From an uncultured Flavobacteriales bacterium (GTDB taxonomy: Bacteria > Bacteroidota > Bacteroidia > Flavobacteriales_G > Salibacteraceae), in NCBI GenBank assembly GCA_913020435.1, contig CAJVZZ010000014.1, positions 1-64,000 of the forward strand: 64,000 nucleotides of DNA. Direction: 5' to 3'. Position 1 is the first letter of the stretch; the number at the start of each line of letters is the position of its first letter. Below are positions 18,947-28,556 of the stretch, piece by piece. The notes below the pieces were generated by a model. It saw only the letters and a program-made list of their open reading frames with translations. It was not told the DNA's origin and ran no database searches. Position numbers and translations under genes: made by a program.

Positions 18947-19579
18947 ATGACTCAAAAAATTTCTTCGATTCTACTTCTTTTACTTTTATCGATTGGAGGA
19001 TTTACCCAGATAAACCAAACCTTTCTAATGATAGGTGGGCAAGAGCTGATTGGCGTTCAACTGGATCAGTCACCTGAAGAAATTGTGGTTGAAACCACTA
19101 AGAAAAATGGGAAAATAAAAATTATTCTAGTTGATAAGAGTAGTGTTTTTTCGATTACACAAAATGACGAAGAAACTATTTGGTATAATCCCGATAGCAA
19201 TGAGATGGGATATTCTGTAAAGGAAATGCGACTTTATCTAAAAGGACAACAAGACGGTAGACTTGAACATAAAACTACGATACCGCTTATAGCTTCATTC
19301 ACTGTAAGTGGCCTATTGGCTGCGCTCGTAGGAAGTCAAGAATTAGCAATTGTTATTCTTACTCCAATTCCTGGGGCCCTTATTGGAAGTTTGACCAAAG
19401 GAAATATGCCCGCCAACGCAAAGGCAAATGGTGGTGAACCAATGAATCAAGCTGCTTACATATCGGGTTATAAAAAATCAGCTAGAATGAAAAAAATATT
19501 ACACTGTATATTGGGATCTGTTGCGGGAACCGCAGTTGGAGGAGTAATAGGATTAACTATAGCAGCGAGCGATTCGTGA
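18947..19579 (+). CDS. Exported/membrane protein of unknown function
   Basis: A 210-residue protein with a signal peptide (about 1-20). A small beta-rich domain follows (about 25-95, with the phrase MIGGQELIGVQLDQSPEEIV). There are two hydrophobic, glycine-rich stretches (about 108-150 and 185-207; the second, GSVAGTAVGGVIGL, looks like a glycine zipper). I do not recognise the family. The TGA stop overlaps the GTG start of the next gene in GTGA, so the two genes are translationally coupled. Confidence 0.75.
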   Translation: MTQKISSILLLLLLSIGGFTQINQTFLMIGGQELIGVQLDQSPEEIVVETTKKNGKIKIILVDKSSVFSITQNDEETIWYNPDSNEMGYSVKEMRLYLKGQQDGRLEHKTTIPLIASFTVSGLLAALVGSQELAIVILTPIPGALIGSLTKGNMPANAKANGGEPMNQAAYISGYKKSARMKKILHCILGSVAGTAVGGVIGLTIAASDS

Positions 19580-20439
19580 AAAGCCTTTTAAAAAACGTAA
19601 CAGATTTTCTTTTGTACAGCAACTTATACGTTGCTGCTCCCGTAAGTGCTATAAGTATTATTACCTACCTCCTTTTTGACCTTCCAGTAAATTATAAACT
19701 GGTATTATTTATTTATTGTAGTACCCTGTTTATCTATAATTTACACCGGATAGTTGGGTTATCACAAATCGATAATTCTAGTTTATCAGCACGGCATATT
19801 TGGGCAAAAAAACACAAGACCTTTTTGTTTTTTCTTATTGTGCTTTCCGGCAGTTGCGGGCTAGTTTTAGCGCTGCTATTAGGCACGATATTTATTGCGC
19901 CTATCTGTATTCCCGCATTAATTGCTTTGGGTTATAGTATGCCTATCATTAAAAGAAAAGGTAAGTATTGGAGACTCCGAGACGTTCCTTTTGCAAAAGT
20001 ATTTCTGATCAGTATCACAGTAAGTTATGTAAGTGTCTACTTGCCTTTATACGAGTCTTTTGAATTATATACTCAACCCGAATTATTCTATTATTTTCTG
20101 AGTCGCTGTTTCTTCATTTTTGCGATTACCATCCCCTTCGATATTCGAGATTTAGAATTTGACAAAGGCAGTACATTAAACACAATCCCTATGATGCTTG
20201 GAATTGACAAAGCAAAGCAAGTTTCCTTGTTATGCTTGGCCTGTTTCTCTTTTATTGTCTTGGTATTGTTTAGCCAGAGCGCCTACATGAGTGTGGCTCA
20301 TTTAGTTTCGGCAATCTTTGCAGGCTGGGTAATTACTTTATGCAAAAAAGACAGCTCGGAGTATTATTATTCTTTACTAGTAGAGGGAACCATGCTGGTG
20401 TTATTTGGATTGGTTTGGTGGCTGGTTAAACCTTCATAG
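19576..20439 (+). CDS. UbiA-like polytopic membrane protein
   Basis: A 287-residue protein with about seven or eight transmembrane helices, starting at GTG inside the preceding gene's end. The segment FAITIPFDIRDLEFDKGS near residue 185 resembles the second Asp-rich motif of UbiA prenyltransferases. The first motif, normally NDxxDxxxD, is reduced to YNLHRIVGLSQID (about 54-66), with only a single Asp left. It may be a divergent prenyltransferase or a non-catalytic relative. Its last 14 bases overlap the convergent mfd gene. Confidence 0.75.
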   Translation: MKSLLKNVTDFLLYSNLYVAAPVSAISIITYLLFDLPVNYKLVLFIYCSTLFIYNLHRIVGLSQIDNSSLSARHIWAKKHKTFLFFLIVLSGSCGLVLALLLGTIFIAPICIPALIALGYSMPIIKRKGKYWRLRDVPFAKVFLISITVSYVSVYLPLYESFELYTQPELFYYFLSRCFFIFAITIPFDIRDLEFDKGSTLNTIPMMLGIDKAKQVSLLCLACFSFIVLVLFSQSAYMSVAHLVSAIFAGWVITLCKKDSSEYYYSLLVEGTMLVLFGLVWWLVKPS

Positions 20440-23400
20440 GCTCAATAATCCCTAACACATCCTCTAAAGTTTCTACTCCTTCAAAAACAATGTACAAGCG
20501 TTCTTTACGCTCTTTCATTTGCGTTTTTGCAGGGTTCTTTTGAACGTACTGAACAATAAAATGAAACTGGTTAGATTGGTAAAATCGTGACTTTTGATTA
20601 GATACTAAGTAGCACAGCAATTTTTTGTTTTTCAAAACAATCTTTTCAATCCCGAGCTTTTCAGCCAACCATTGCAATCGAACACCGCTGATGAGTTGGT
20701 GTGTTTCTTCAGGAATTGGCCCAAACCTATCGACCATGTCATTCTCGAATTTTGCCAATTGATTTTCAGTTTTTGCATCTGAAAGTTCACGATACAATTG
20801 CAAACGCTCGTTTACATTTCGCACATAACTGTTAGGAATCAAAATCTCTAAGTCAGTATCTAACTGACAGTCCATTACAAAGTTTTGCAACTCCGCTTCC
20901 TCTTCCTTAAACAAGTTCTTGAACTCGTTTTCTTTCAATTCATGAATGGCTTCATCCAATATCTTCTGATAGGTTTCAAAACCGATATCAGACATAAACC
21001 CACTTTGCTCTCCGCCTAATAGGTTTCCAGCTCCTCGAATATCTAAATCGCGCATAGAAATATTGAATCCTGACCCTAAATCGGAAAACTGCTCAATAGC
21101 CGTCATTCTTTTTCGCGCTTCAGGAGTCAATGAACTCATTGGTGGGGATAGCAAATAACAAAATGCTTTTCGATTACTTCGCCCAACTCTACCTCGCATT
21201 TGGTGCAAATCACTCAATCCAAAATTATGGGCGTTATTTATAATTATCGTGTTGGCATTTGAAATATCTAAGCCTGACTCAATAATAGTTGTCGCAATCA
21301 ACACATCGAACTCGTGCTCCATAAAACCATACATGGTTTTTTCCAATTCGCGCCCATCCAACTGGCCGTGTGCAATTCCAATACGCACCTCAGGAACCAA
21401 TCGCTGAATCATTCCTGCAACTTCTTTAATGTTCTCTACTCTATTATGCACCACAAAAGCTTGCCCACCTCTGCTCACTTCATAGTAAATGGCATCACGA
21501 ATGGTTTCTTCATTAAATGGCTTCAAAATCGTTTCTACTGGTTGGCGATTTGGTGGTGGCGTATTAATAACACTCAAATCCCTAGCTTTCATCAATGAGA
21601 ACTGTAAGGTTCTTGGTATTGGTGTTGCAGTCAATGTTAGTGTGTCAACGTTTTCTTTGATGGTTTTCAACTTGTCTTTAACACCTACTCCAAACTTCTG
21701 TTCTTCATCGATAATCATTAAACCCAAATCCTTGAACTTGACATCCTTTCCAACGATTCGGTGGGTTCCAATTATGATATCAATTTTACCTTCCGCTAGG
21801 TTTTTTAAAGTCTCTTTTTGCTCTTTAGCAGTTTTAAATCGATTGATATAATCGACATTACAAGGCAATTCTCCCAAACGCTCTGTAAAGGTTTTCCAAT
21901 GCTGGTATGTCAATACAGTAGTTGGTGCCAATACTGCAACTTGCTTGCTGTCATTAACTGCTTTAAACGCTGCTCGAATAGCAATTTCTGTTTTTCCAAA
22001 GCCTACATCTCCACAAATCAATCGATCCATTGGATGCGGCTTTTCCATATCCTTCTTTACATCAATCGTAGCGCTTTCTTGGTCAGGAGTGTCTTCGTAA
22101 ATGAATGAACTCTCCAATTCGTGTTGTAAATAATTGTCAGGAGAATAGGTGAAGCCTGGAGCAGATTTACGTTTTGCATATAATTTTATAAGATCGTAAG
22201 CAATCTCTTTAACCTTCTTTTTAGTCTTTTGTTTTAAGACTTTCCACGTTTGAGTCCCCAACTTATTCATGGTTGGAGCAGTACCATCTTTGCCAGAAAA
22301 TCGAGCAATTCGATGCAAAGAATGAATGCTTACATACAGGATATCTCCGTCCTTATACAAGAGCCGAATAGCTTCTTGCTCCTTGCCATCATTCTCAATT
22401 TTTTGCAGTCCATCAAATTGACCAACGCCATAATCAATATGCGTAACGTAGTCGCCTTTTTGAAGGCTCGTCAACTCTTTTAAAGTAATGGCTTGTTTGG
22501 CTTTATTAAAGCCCTCTTTTAATCTAAATCTATGGTAACGCTCAAAGATCTGGTGGTCGGTATAACAAGCAATTTTTAAGTCCGTATCGATAAAGCCTTC
22601 ATGGGCAGTTTGAAGAATTGGCGAGAATTCTACCTCAGCATCAATGTCTTCAAAAATGGCATGCAGGCGCACCATTTGTTTTGGCTGACTGGATAAAATA
22701 AAGTTGGTAAACCGGTCCTTTTTGTTGGCGTGTAAATCCTTCGCCAACAAATCAAATTTCTTATTGAAGGTGGGCTGTGGTTTTTGATGGAATTCTACTG
22801 TTTTAGTAGCTGCAGTTTCAAAAGTTCCACCATACTCCAATACTTTGTGTTTCTCCAATCCTAAATCGAAAAATTCAGGTTTTATATAAAGCGCTTCAGG
22901 ATTAGACTGCACTGCATCTTTTGAGAGTTTGCTGTAGGCTTCGGTCGCAATATCAAACGACTTCTTTACCTGCTCTTTTGAAACTTCCCGTTCCTTAAGC
23001 CATAAGTATGAATTAGCTGGAAGAAAATCCAAAAATCCTTCCCTCGATTCCATTAAATCGTTGTCTTGAATATTGGGTAAAATGTGGATCTTCTTGTAAT
23101 TCTTTTTCGACAATTGACTCGCTGGATCGAAGGTTCGAATGGAATCAATATCATCTCCAAAAAACTCTACTCGATAAGGATCATCATTCGCAAAGGAAAA
23201 AATATCTACAATACCTCCACGAATTGAAAATTGGCCGGGTCCGGTTACAAAATCAACGCGTTCAAAGTGGTATTCGTAAAGCAGTTCATTGATAAAGTCA
23301 ATCGTTATTTCATCACCAACTTTTAATTCAAGGATGTTCTTTTTAAGCTCCTTTTTCGTGACTACTTTTTCGCTTAGTGCCTCGCCATAAGTCACCACCA

Positions 23401-23767
23401 CCAACCAAGACGGTTTTTTGACAATCATGTCCAGCGTTTCAGCACGCATCAACACATTGGTATTGTCCACCGATTCTTGTTTGTACGGGTACTTAAACGG
23501 AGAAGGGAAAAAAAGCACTTTACCTTTACCCAATTGATCTTGTAAATCATTCAGAGCATAAGCTGCATTCTCTTTATCATTAAGCACAACTACATGAATT
23601 CCATTTACTTGCTTTGCTAATGCAGCAACAAAAAATTGAGATGCACTCCCTCTAAATCCCTTTAAATGGACAAGTGGATATTCAATCTTTTTGCAATGGT
23701 TTTGAACCTCAGCCAGTTGAGGCCAAGTGGTAAAACTGGTGTTGAATTCTTCTTTGGTAATTGACAT
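20426..23767 (-). CDS. mfd: Transcription-repair coupling factor Mfd
   Basis: A DNA translocase that removes RNA polymerase stalled at lesions and recruits UvrA. The 1113 residues hold an N-terminal UvrB-like region, a CarD-like polymerase interaction domain (about 430-500, with KGDYVTHIDYGVGQFDGL), and an ATPase motor. Walker A is in CGDVGFGKTEIA (about 582-593) and Walker B in IIDEEQKFGV (about 688). Helicase motif V-VI residues include GLDISNANTII and QMRGRVGRSNR. The C-terminal D7 domain is present. Full length, apparently monocistronic. Confidence 0.98.
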   Translation of the reverse strand: MSITKEEFNTSFTTWPQLAEVQNHCKKIEYPLVHLKGFRGSASQFFVAALAKQVNGIHVVVLNDKENAAYALNDLQDQLGKGKVLFFPSPFKYPYKQESVDNTNVLMRAETLDMIVKKPSWLVVVTYGEALSEKVVTKKELKKNILELKVGDEITIDFINELLYEYHFERVDFVTGPGQFSIRGGIVDIFSFANDDPYRVEFFGDDIDSIRTFDPASQLSKKNYKKIHILPNIQDNDLMESREGFLDFLPANSYLWLKEREVSKEQVKKSFDIATEAYSKLSKDAVQSNPEALYIKPEFFDLGLEKHKVLEYGGTFETAATKTVEFHQKPQPTFNKKFDLLAKDLHANKKDRFTNFILSSQPKQMVRLHAIFEDIDAEVEFSPILQTAHEGFIDTDLKIACYTDHQIFERYHRFRLKEGFNKAKQAITLKELTSLQKGDYVTHIDYGVGQFDGLQKIENDGKEQEAIRLLYKDGDILYVSIHSLHRIARFSGKDGTAPTMNKLGTQTWKVLKQKTKKKVKEIAYDLIKLYAKRKSAPGFTYSPDNYLQHELESSFIYEDTPDQESATIDVKKDMEKPHPMDRLICGDVGFGKTEIAIRAAFKAVNDSKQVAVLAPTTVLTYQHWKTFTERLGELPCNVDYINRFKTAKEQKETLKNLAEGKIDIIIGTHRIVGKDVKFKDLGLMIIDEEQKFGVGVKDKLKTIKENVDTLTLTATPIPRTLQFSLMKARDLSVINTPPPNRQPVETILKPFNEETIRDAIYYEVSRGGQAFVVHNRVENIKEVAGMIQRLVPEVRIGIAHGQLDGRELEKTMYGFMEHEFDVLIATTIIESGLDISNANTIIINNAHNFGLSDLHQMRGRVGRSNRKAFCYLLSPPMSSLTPEARKRMTAIEQFSDLGSGFNISMRDLDIRGAGNLLGGEQSGFMSDIGFETYQKILDEAIHELKENEFKNLFKEEEAELQNFVMDCQLDTDLEILIPNSYVRNVNERLQLYRELSDAKTENQLAKFENDMVDRFGPIPEETHQLISGVRLQWLAEKLGIEKIVLKNKKLLCYLVSNQKSRFYQSNQFHFIVQYVQKNPAKTQMKERKERLYIVFEGVETLEDVLGIIEPMKV

Positions 23768-23792
23768 GTGCTCTTAATACAATCGAGGACGG

Positions 23793-23800
23793 CAAATGTA
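23793..23800 (-). promoter_or_regulatory. Candidate -7 box for mfd
   Basis: Minus strand reads TACATTTG (TAnnTTTG), 25 bases before the mfd ATG at 23767. Confidence 0.5.
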
Positions 23801-23864
23801 ATTAAGCCAGCTGTGGTCTCTTAATTTTTAGCGTGAATTAGCTAAACGAATTACTTTAAGTCAG

Positions 23865-24917
23865 CTAGCAGCAATCTTCGTCAGCTACGCTTCCATTAGT
23901 CGCAAAAGGCATCGCACCGCCACAACCTTCAAAAATCCCGTAATGGGTGTCCCAAGTTCCATAAAAAGTAAAGTAGGATTTGAATCGGGTATCGTGTGTC
24001 ATTTTATAAGTATTTCCACAAACCGACATCACTTTTCCCTTTGGAAAATAATGGTGATCATCTAATTCAAAACCGTGCTCTTGACCAGTAATTCCTCCGT
24101 TGTAAGTAAGTGCCTGGCCGTAATCTTCACAATCAGATTCTAGCCCATTTAATTTAAACAACCTATAAGTTACTGAGAAGAACTTAAGGTCTCCCACTTT
24201 TTCTTCTAACTCTTTGTTCTCAATTGTAATGGCTTTGTTTTCTAAAGCTCTTGGATCAGTAAATCCAGCTTTTTTAGCAAAATTCAGAAAGTCGTTCCAG
24301 TATAATGCTCCACTCAAACACTCTCCCCAAAGGATAGGATCATTTTGTAATTCTTGAGAAACTCTGCGATCGCTATAAACATCTGAGAAGTACATTTCTC
24401 CTCCTGGTTTCAATAGATCAAAAGCATCATCCAATACTTTTTGTTTGTCTTTGGCAAGGTTTACCACGCAATTGGAAATAATTAAATCGAAACTTCTTTT
24501 TTCCAGTCCAAGCTTGTCCAGCTCTTCAATGTTGCCTTTTACAAACTCAATATTTGGTTTTGAATATCCAAACTTTTCAGTATGATAATCAATGTGTCGA
24601 TTCGCAACATCCAATTGCTCATCGGTCATATCAACTCCTACAACATATCCGTTTGGACCAACTAGCTTACTTGCTATATAACAGTCTCTTCCGCTTCCAG
24701 AACCTAAGTCCAAAATTCTCAACCCTTCTATATCAAAAGGAATAGTGAGTCCACAACCGTAATACTTAGCCTGAACTTCATCGTGAACTTCTCGCAATGC
24801 ATTCATTATATATTTTGGAGGTGCAGTGAGTGTGCAACAGGCATTGGTTTTCAAATCTTCTGTAGATTCTAATTCCTTTCCGTAATAATCTTGAACTTCT
24901 TCATGTAAGGTTTCCAT
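23865..24917 (-). CDS. arsM: ArsM-like arsenite S-adenosylmethionine methyltransferase
   Basis: A 350-residue class I methyltransferase. The SAM site is LDLGSGSGRDCYIAS (about 70-84) with VVGVDMT as the acidic strand. The arsenite-binding cysteines of ArsM have counterparts here: NACCTL near residue 26, SNCVVNL near 148 and GECLSGALYW near 198. The C-terminal domain ends in a vicinal Cys pair (DEDCC). ArsM methylates As(III) to volatile or less retained species. No arsR, arsB or arsC gene is adjacent, so the role as an arsenic defence gene rests on the motifs only. Confidence 0.85.
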   Translation of the reverse strand: METLHEEVQDYYGKELESTEDLKTNACCTLTAPPKYIMNALREVHDEVQAKYYGCGLTIPFDIEGLRILDLGSGSGRDCYIASKLVGPNGYVVGVDMTDEQLDVANRHIDYHTEKFGYSKPNIEFVKGNIEELDKLGLEKRSFDLIISNCVVNLAKDKQKVLDDAFDLLKPGGEMYFSDVYSDRRVSQELQNDPILWGECLSGALYWNDFLNFAKKAGFTDPRALENKAITIENKELEEKVGDLKFFSVTYRLFKLNGLESDCEDYGQALTYNGGITGQEHGFELDDHHYFPKGKVMSVCGNTYKMTHDTRFKSYFTFYGTWDTHYGIFEGCGGAMPFATNGSVADEDCC

Positions 24918-25034
24918 AAAAATAAATTTTGCGATCGTGCAAAGGAAGCTAAAGTCTAACCTGCTTTAGTTTTAGGAATACTATAAAGTGTGAATTGTCT
25001 CTTTAAAGACCTATAAATTCAGTGAACCAGATTG

Positions 25035-26015
25035 TTATTTCAACAATCCTTCAATCTCTTCAACCATATTCGTAGATCCTGCATAATATGCACACCGTTG
25101 GTGCAATTCTGTTGGCTCAATTTCCATAGTTCTGGTGTAACCATCAGAAGCCTTGCCACCAGCTTGCTCAGCAATAAAGGCAAGTGGGTTGCATTCGTAC
25201 AACAACCTCAATTTCCCGTTTGGCGCTTTAGTCGTTGAAGGGTATAAGTAAACTCCGCCTTTTATTAAATTTCGGTGAAAATCAGCTACTAAAGAACCAA
25301 TGTATCGGCCTGTTTTTTCTTCTAATTTACACTTGTCTAAATAAGTCTGAATTCCTTTGTGAGAAAGGTGATAATTCCCTTCATTCATTGAGTAAATCTT
25401 ACCGTCTTTCGATGTTTTCATATTAGCATGCGATAAACAGAACTCCCCAATTGAAGTGTCCAAAGTGAATCCATTTACGCCATTGCCAGTTGTATATACC
25501 AACATTGAAGAAGAACCATACAACACATAACCTGCAGCAACTTGTTCCGTTCCAGCTTGAAGAAAATCTTCCATGACTGCTTTAGTTCCTGGAGCTGTTT
25601 TTCTTCGATAAATTGAAAAAATAGTTCCTATAGAGACGTTTACATCAATATTTGATGAGCCATCCAAAGGATCCATTGCTAAGATATATTTACCTTGAAT
25701 AGACTTTTCATTTTCAAAGGCAATGAAATCGTCGTTTTCTTCTGAAGCAATTCCACAAACTTCACCACCATACTTTAGTGCTTTTATGAAAACCTCATCA
25801 GCAAAAACATCTAGTTTCTGTTGCTCTTCTCCTTGGATATTCTCAGAACCAAGTGCTCCGGTAATATCAACAAGACCCGCCATGTTTACTTCTCGATGAA
25901 CAATTTTTGCTGCAAAACCGATGTCTCTGAGCAATCTAGAAAGGTCTCCAGTTGCAAATGGAAAATCATCTTGTCTGTCAATAATAAAATCGTTGAGGGT
26001 AGTAACTCCAATCAT
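25035..26015 (-). CDS. fbp: Fructose-1,6-bisphosphatase, class I
   Basis: Hydrolyses fructose-1,6-bisphosphate in gluconeogenesis. I place the start at 26015 ([15 protein letters not shown]), not at the upstream in-frame ATG at 26102. The family begins here, and a promoter box at 26034-26041 lies inside the longer version. Metal-binding [10 protein letters not shown] is near residue 113, and the substrate-binding end [20 protein letters not shown] is intact. The 326-residue product is normal in length. Monocistronic. Confidence 0.97.
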   Translation of the reverse strand: MIGVTTLNDFIIDRQDDFPFATGDLSRLLRDIGFAAKIVHREVNMAGLVDITGALGSENIQGEEQQKLDVFADEVFIKALKYGGEVCGIASEENDDFIAFENEKSIQGKYILAMDPLDGSSNIDVNVSIGTIFSIYRRKTAPGTKAVMEDFLQAGTEQVAAGYVLYGSSSMLVYTTGNGVNGFTLDTSIGEFCLSHANMKTSKDGKIYSMNEGNYHLSHKGIQTYLDKCKLEEKTGRYIGSLVADFHRNLIKGGVYLYPSTTKAPNGKLRLLYECNPLAFIAEQAGGKASDGYTRTMEIEPTELHQRCAYYAGSTNMVEEIEGLLK

Positions 26016-26033
26016 AGCTTTTGTTTCGGTGTG

Positions 26034-26041
26034 CAAATATA
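26034..26041 (-). promoter_or_regulatory. Candidate -7 box for fbp
   Basis: Minus strand reads TATATTTG (TAnnTTTG), 18 bases before the ATG at 26015. Its position supports the shorter start. Confidence 0.5.
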
Positions 26042-26111
26042 ATTGGGTTAAATGAATTAAACCTACACAACTAAGGTATTGCTCCTGTCTTACTTTTATC
26101 ATATTTGTGGA

Positions 26112-26567
26112 ATGAATAACATTCTCCTCCGGAAAGGAACCCCTTCAGATATTCCAGAATTACTGGCCCTTATAAAAGAATTAGCGGCCTATGAAAAAGA
26201 ACCAGAAGCAGTAATTGTTACGGAAAAACTCTTATTAGAAGACGGCTTTGGAGACAACGCTATTTTTGATTTTCTAGTTTTAGAAAAAGACGGTATCGTT
26301 GCGGGAATCGCCTTGTATTACACTAAATATTCTACCTGGAAAGGACGCTGTTTATACCTCGAAGATATTATCGTAAAAGAGAGCGAGCGTATGAATGGCT
26401 TTGGAAGTATGCTGCTAAAAGAACTAGTTTCTATCGCTGAAAAAACCGGTGTTAAACGTCTGGAATGGCAAGTGTTGGACTGGAACGAGCCAGCTATCAA
26501 TTTCTATAAAAAACACAAAGCAATAATTGACGGTGATTGGTTGAATTGTAAAGTTGAATTTGAATAA
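26112..26567 (+). CDS. GNAT-family N-acetyltransferase, spermidine/diamine acetyltransferase-like
   Basis: A 151-residue acetyltransferase. The start at 26112 ([17 protein letters not shown]) fits the fold better than the in-frame ATG at 26079. The acceptor region [12 protein letters not shown] and the pattern [19 protein letters not shown] (beta-4 and the acetyl-CoA loop) resemble the SSAT family, which acetylates polyamines or related primary amines. The C-terminal [18 protein letters not shown] is standard for GNAT proteins. The substrate cannot be fixed from sequence. Confidence 0.88.
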   Translation: MNNILLRKGTPSDIPELLALIKELAAYEKEPEAVIVTEKLLLEDGFGDNAIFDFLVLEKDGIVAGIALYYTKYSTWKGRCLYLEDIIVKESERMNGFGSMLLKELVSIAEKTGVKRLEWQVLDWNEPAINFYKKHKAIIDGDWLNCKVEFE

Positions 26568-26581
26568 AGTGAATTCCCTTT

Positions 26582-26653
26582 GTCATGCTGAATTTAATTC
26601 AGCATCTCACTATATCCTTCTATGTTGAGATTTTGAAACGAGTTCAGAATGAC
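26582..26653. repeat. Dispersed palindromic repeat (REP-like), copy 1
   Basis: Arms at 26582-26609 and 26626-26653 are inverted copies that match at 21 of 28 positions. The left arm also contains its own perfect 8-bp palindrome, TGCTGAAT/ATTCAGCA. It lies between the GNAT gene and rfbA. The left arm matches the element at 48330-48357 at 25 of 28 positions. Similar GTCATnCTGAA elements are familiar from Bacteroidota intergenic regions. Confidence 0.8.
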
Positions 26654-26668
26654 CCTAAAAATATCAAT

Positions 26669-26676
26669 TACCTTTG
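26669..26676 (+). promoter_or_regulatory. Candidate -7 box for rfbA
   Basis: TACCTTTG matches TAnnTTTG, 20 bases before the ATG at 26697. It lies just outside the palindromic repeat. Confidence 0.5.
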
Positions 26677-26696
26677 TCGTCATTAAAAAATTTACC

Positions 26697-27560
26697 ATGA
26701 AAGGAATTATTCTAGCCGGAGGTTCTGGCACACGCCTTCACCCACTTACGTTGGCAATTAGCAAGCAGCTTATGCCAATTTACGATAAGCCGATGATTTA
26801 TTATCCACTTTCGTTATTAATGCTAGCTGGGATTAGAGACATTCTTATTATTTCTACTCCACACGATTTACCCTTGTTTGAAAAGCTTTTGGGAGATGGA
26901 AAAAGTCTTGGTTGCAATTTTGAATACGCAATTCAGGAAATCCCTAATGGACTTGCTCAAGCTTTTGTAATAGGTGAAGACTTCATTGGTGATGATGAGG
27001 TTGCATTGATTTTAGGTGATAATATTTTCTATGGCACTGGTTTACCAACAAAATTAAGAGCATGCAACAAGCCTGATGGTGGAGTTATTTTTGCATACCG
27101 AGTATCCGACCCTGAACGGTATGGTGTAGTTGATTTCGATGAAAATAATATCGCCCTTTCTATTGAAGAGAAACCAGAAAAGCCGAAGTCTCATTATGCG
27201 GTTCCAGGGCTCTATTTCTATGACAATACCGTTGTAGATATTGCCAAAAAATTAAAACCATCTCCGCGCGGAGAATATGAAATAACAGACGTAAACAAGG
27301 CCTATTTAGAGCAGGGTAAACTGCAAGTGAGCATTCTTGATAGAGGCACCGCTTGGTTAGATACTGGAACTATTGATTCATTGAATCAAGCGAGCCAGTA
27401 TGTTGAGGTTATTGAGAAAAGACAAGGGACGAAGATTTCTTGTATTGAAGAAATTGCTTGGCGAATGAAGTTCATTAATAGTGAACAACTTGAACAAATT
27501 GCAAAGCCACTGGTTAAGAGTGGTTACGGAAAATACCTACTAACACTGCTCGACGACTAA
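26697..27560 (+). CDS. rfbA: Glucose-1-phosphate thymidylyltransferase
   Basis: Makes dTDP-glucose from dTTP and glucose-1-phosphate, the first step toward dTDP-rhamnose and related sugars. I choose the ATG at 26697, because the product then starts directly with [17 protein letters not shown], the nucleotide-binding motif. An upstream in-frame ATG at 26649 lies within the repeat. [12 protein letters not shown], the EEKPEKPKS metal/lysine region and [12 protein letters not shown] are as expected. Its 287 residues are normal for RmlA. rfbB, C and D are not in the window. The next gene starts at the base after the stop. Confidence 0.96.
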   Translation: MKGIILAGGSGTRLHPLTLAISKQLMPIYDKPMIYYPLSLLMLAGIRDILIISTPHDLPLFEKLLGDGKSLGCNFEYAIQEIPNGLAQAFVIGEDFIGDDEVALILGDNIFYGTGLPTKLRACNKPDGGVIFAYRVSDPERYGVVDFDENNIALSIEEKPEKPKSHYAVPGLYFYDNTVVDIAKKLKPSPRGEYEITDVNKAYLEQGKLQVSILDRGTAWLDTGTIDSLNQASQYVEVIEKRQGTKISCIEEIAWRMKFINSEQLEQIAKPLVKSGYGKYLLTLLDD

Positions 27561-28556
27561 ATGGCAAACGATTTAACAATGCAACAATCTATTGAAGAAT
27601 TAAGGAATTTTTTCGAAGAAAAGATTCAACTTACTGAATTTACCAACCAACCGGAACGGCTCTATGAGCCCATTCACTATATCATGCAATTGGGTGGTAA
27701 GCGGGTGCGACCAGTCTGCACTCTAGCCGCTGCTGAACTTTTTGGTAAATCACCAGGCGATGCAATAAACCAGGCTATTGCAGTTGAAGTTTTTCATAAT
27801 TTTTCCTTAGTTCATGACGATATAATGGATGAGGCTCCTCTAAGAAGAGGCCATGCAACTGTCCATAAAAAATGGGACGAAAACACAGGTATTTTATCTG
27901 GAGATGCCATGATGATTTTGGCTTATCAATATTTGAGTAAAAATGCCGGAACTCGCTTAAATGTTCTGTTTTCTAATTTCAGTAGAACGGCAATTCAGGT
28001 CTGTGAAGGTCAACAATATGACATGGATTTTGAGCAAAAGCCTACCGTTAGCTTGGACGAATATCTTGGGATGATTGAGCTCAAAACAGCAGTTTTATTA
28101 GGAGAAAGTCTTAGACTAGGTGCAACAATAGCTGGTGCTTCCGATATTGACTTAGATCTGATATTTGAATTTGGGAAAAACTTTGGAATTGCCTTCCAAC
28201 TTCAAGACGATATATTAGACTTGTACGGAGATCCAGAAAAATTCGGAAAACAGGTTGGCGGAGATGTAATGGCCTGTAAAAAGACTTATTTATTTGCTAA
28301 GGCTCATGCTATTGCAAATGAAAGCCAGAAAAATGAATTGGTGGATACCTACAATAAGACCAATATCGAGAACGCTGAAAAAATCGAACAAGTAAAAGCC
28401 ATTTTTGACAATTTGGATATAAGAAATCGAGCAAAGGCAGATATGAATACTTTCTACGTTAACGCGGGTATTGCACTCAATAGCATCTCAGTAGAAGATA
28501 GTCGCAAGAAAATCTTAAAAAATTTCGCAGAAAGCTTAATGGTTAGAGAGTTATAA
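27561..28556 (+). CDS. Polyprenyl (farnesyl/geranylgeranyl-type) diphosphate synthase
   Basis: A trans-prenyltransferase that condenses isopentenyl diphosphate onto allylic diphosphates. The 331 residues contain the first Asp-rich motif DDIMD (86-90) followed by RRG, and the second, DDILD (216-220). Both are needed for magnesium-diphosphate binding. GGKRVRP near residue 45 is typical. The residue class before the first motif cannot fix the product chain length. The gene abuts rfbA, so they are co-transcribed, and its 3' end overlaps the convergent epimerase by six bases. Confidence 0.94.
   Translation: MANDLTMQQSIEELRNFFEEKIQLTEFTNQPERLYEPIHYIMQLGGKRVRPVCTLAAAELFGKSPGDAINQAIAVEVFHNFSLVHDDIMDEAPLRRGHATVHKKWDENTGILSGDAMMILAYQYLSKNAGTRLNVLFSNFSRTAIQVCEGQQYDMDFEQKPTVSLDEYLGMIELKTAVLLGESLRLGATIAGASDIDLDLIFEFGKNFGIAFQLQDDILDLYGDPEKFGKQVGGDVMACKKTYLFAKAHAIANESQKNELVDTYNKTNIENAEKIEQVKAIFDNLDIRNRAKADMNTFYVNAGIALNSISVEDSRKKILKNFAESLMVREL

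Noticed and set aside
26015-26111. Longer N-termini for fbp (to 26102) and the acetyltransferase (from 26079)
   Set aside because: Both extensions overlap each other and lack family similarity; the internal ATG codons match the family starts and the fbp promoter box.
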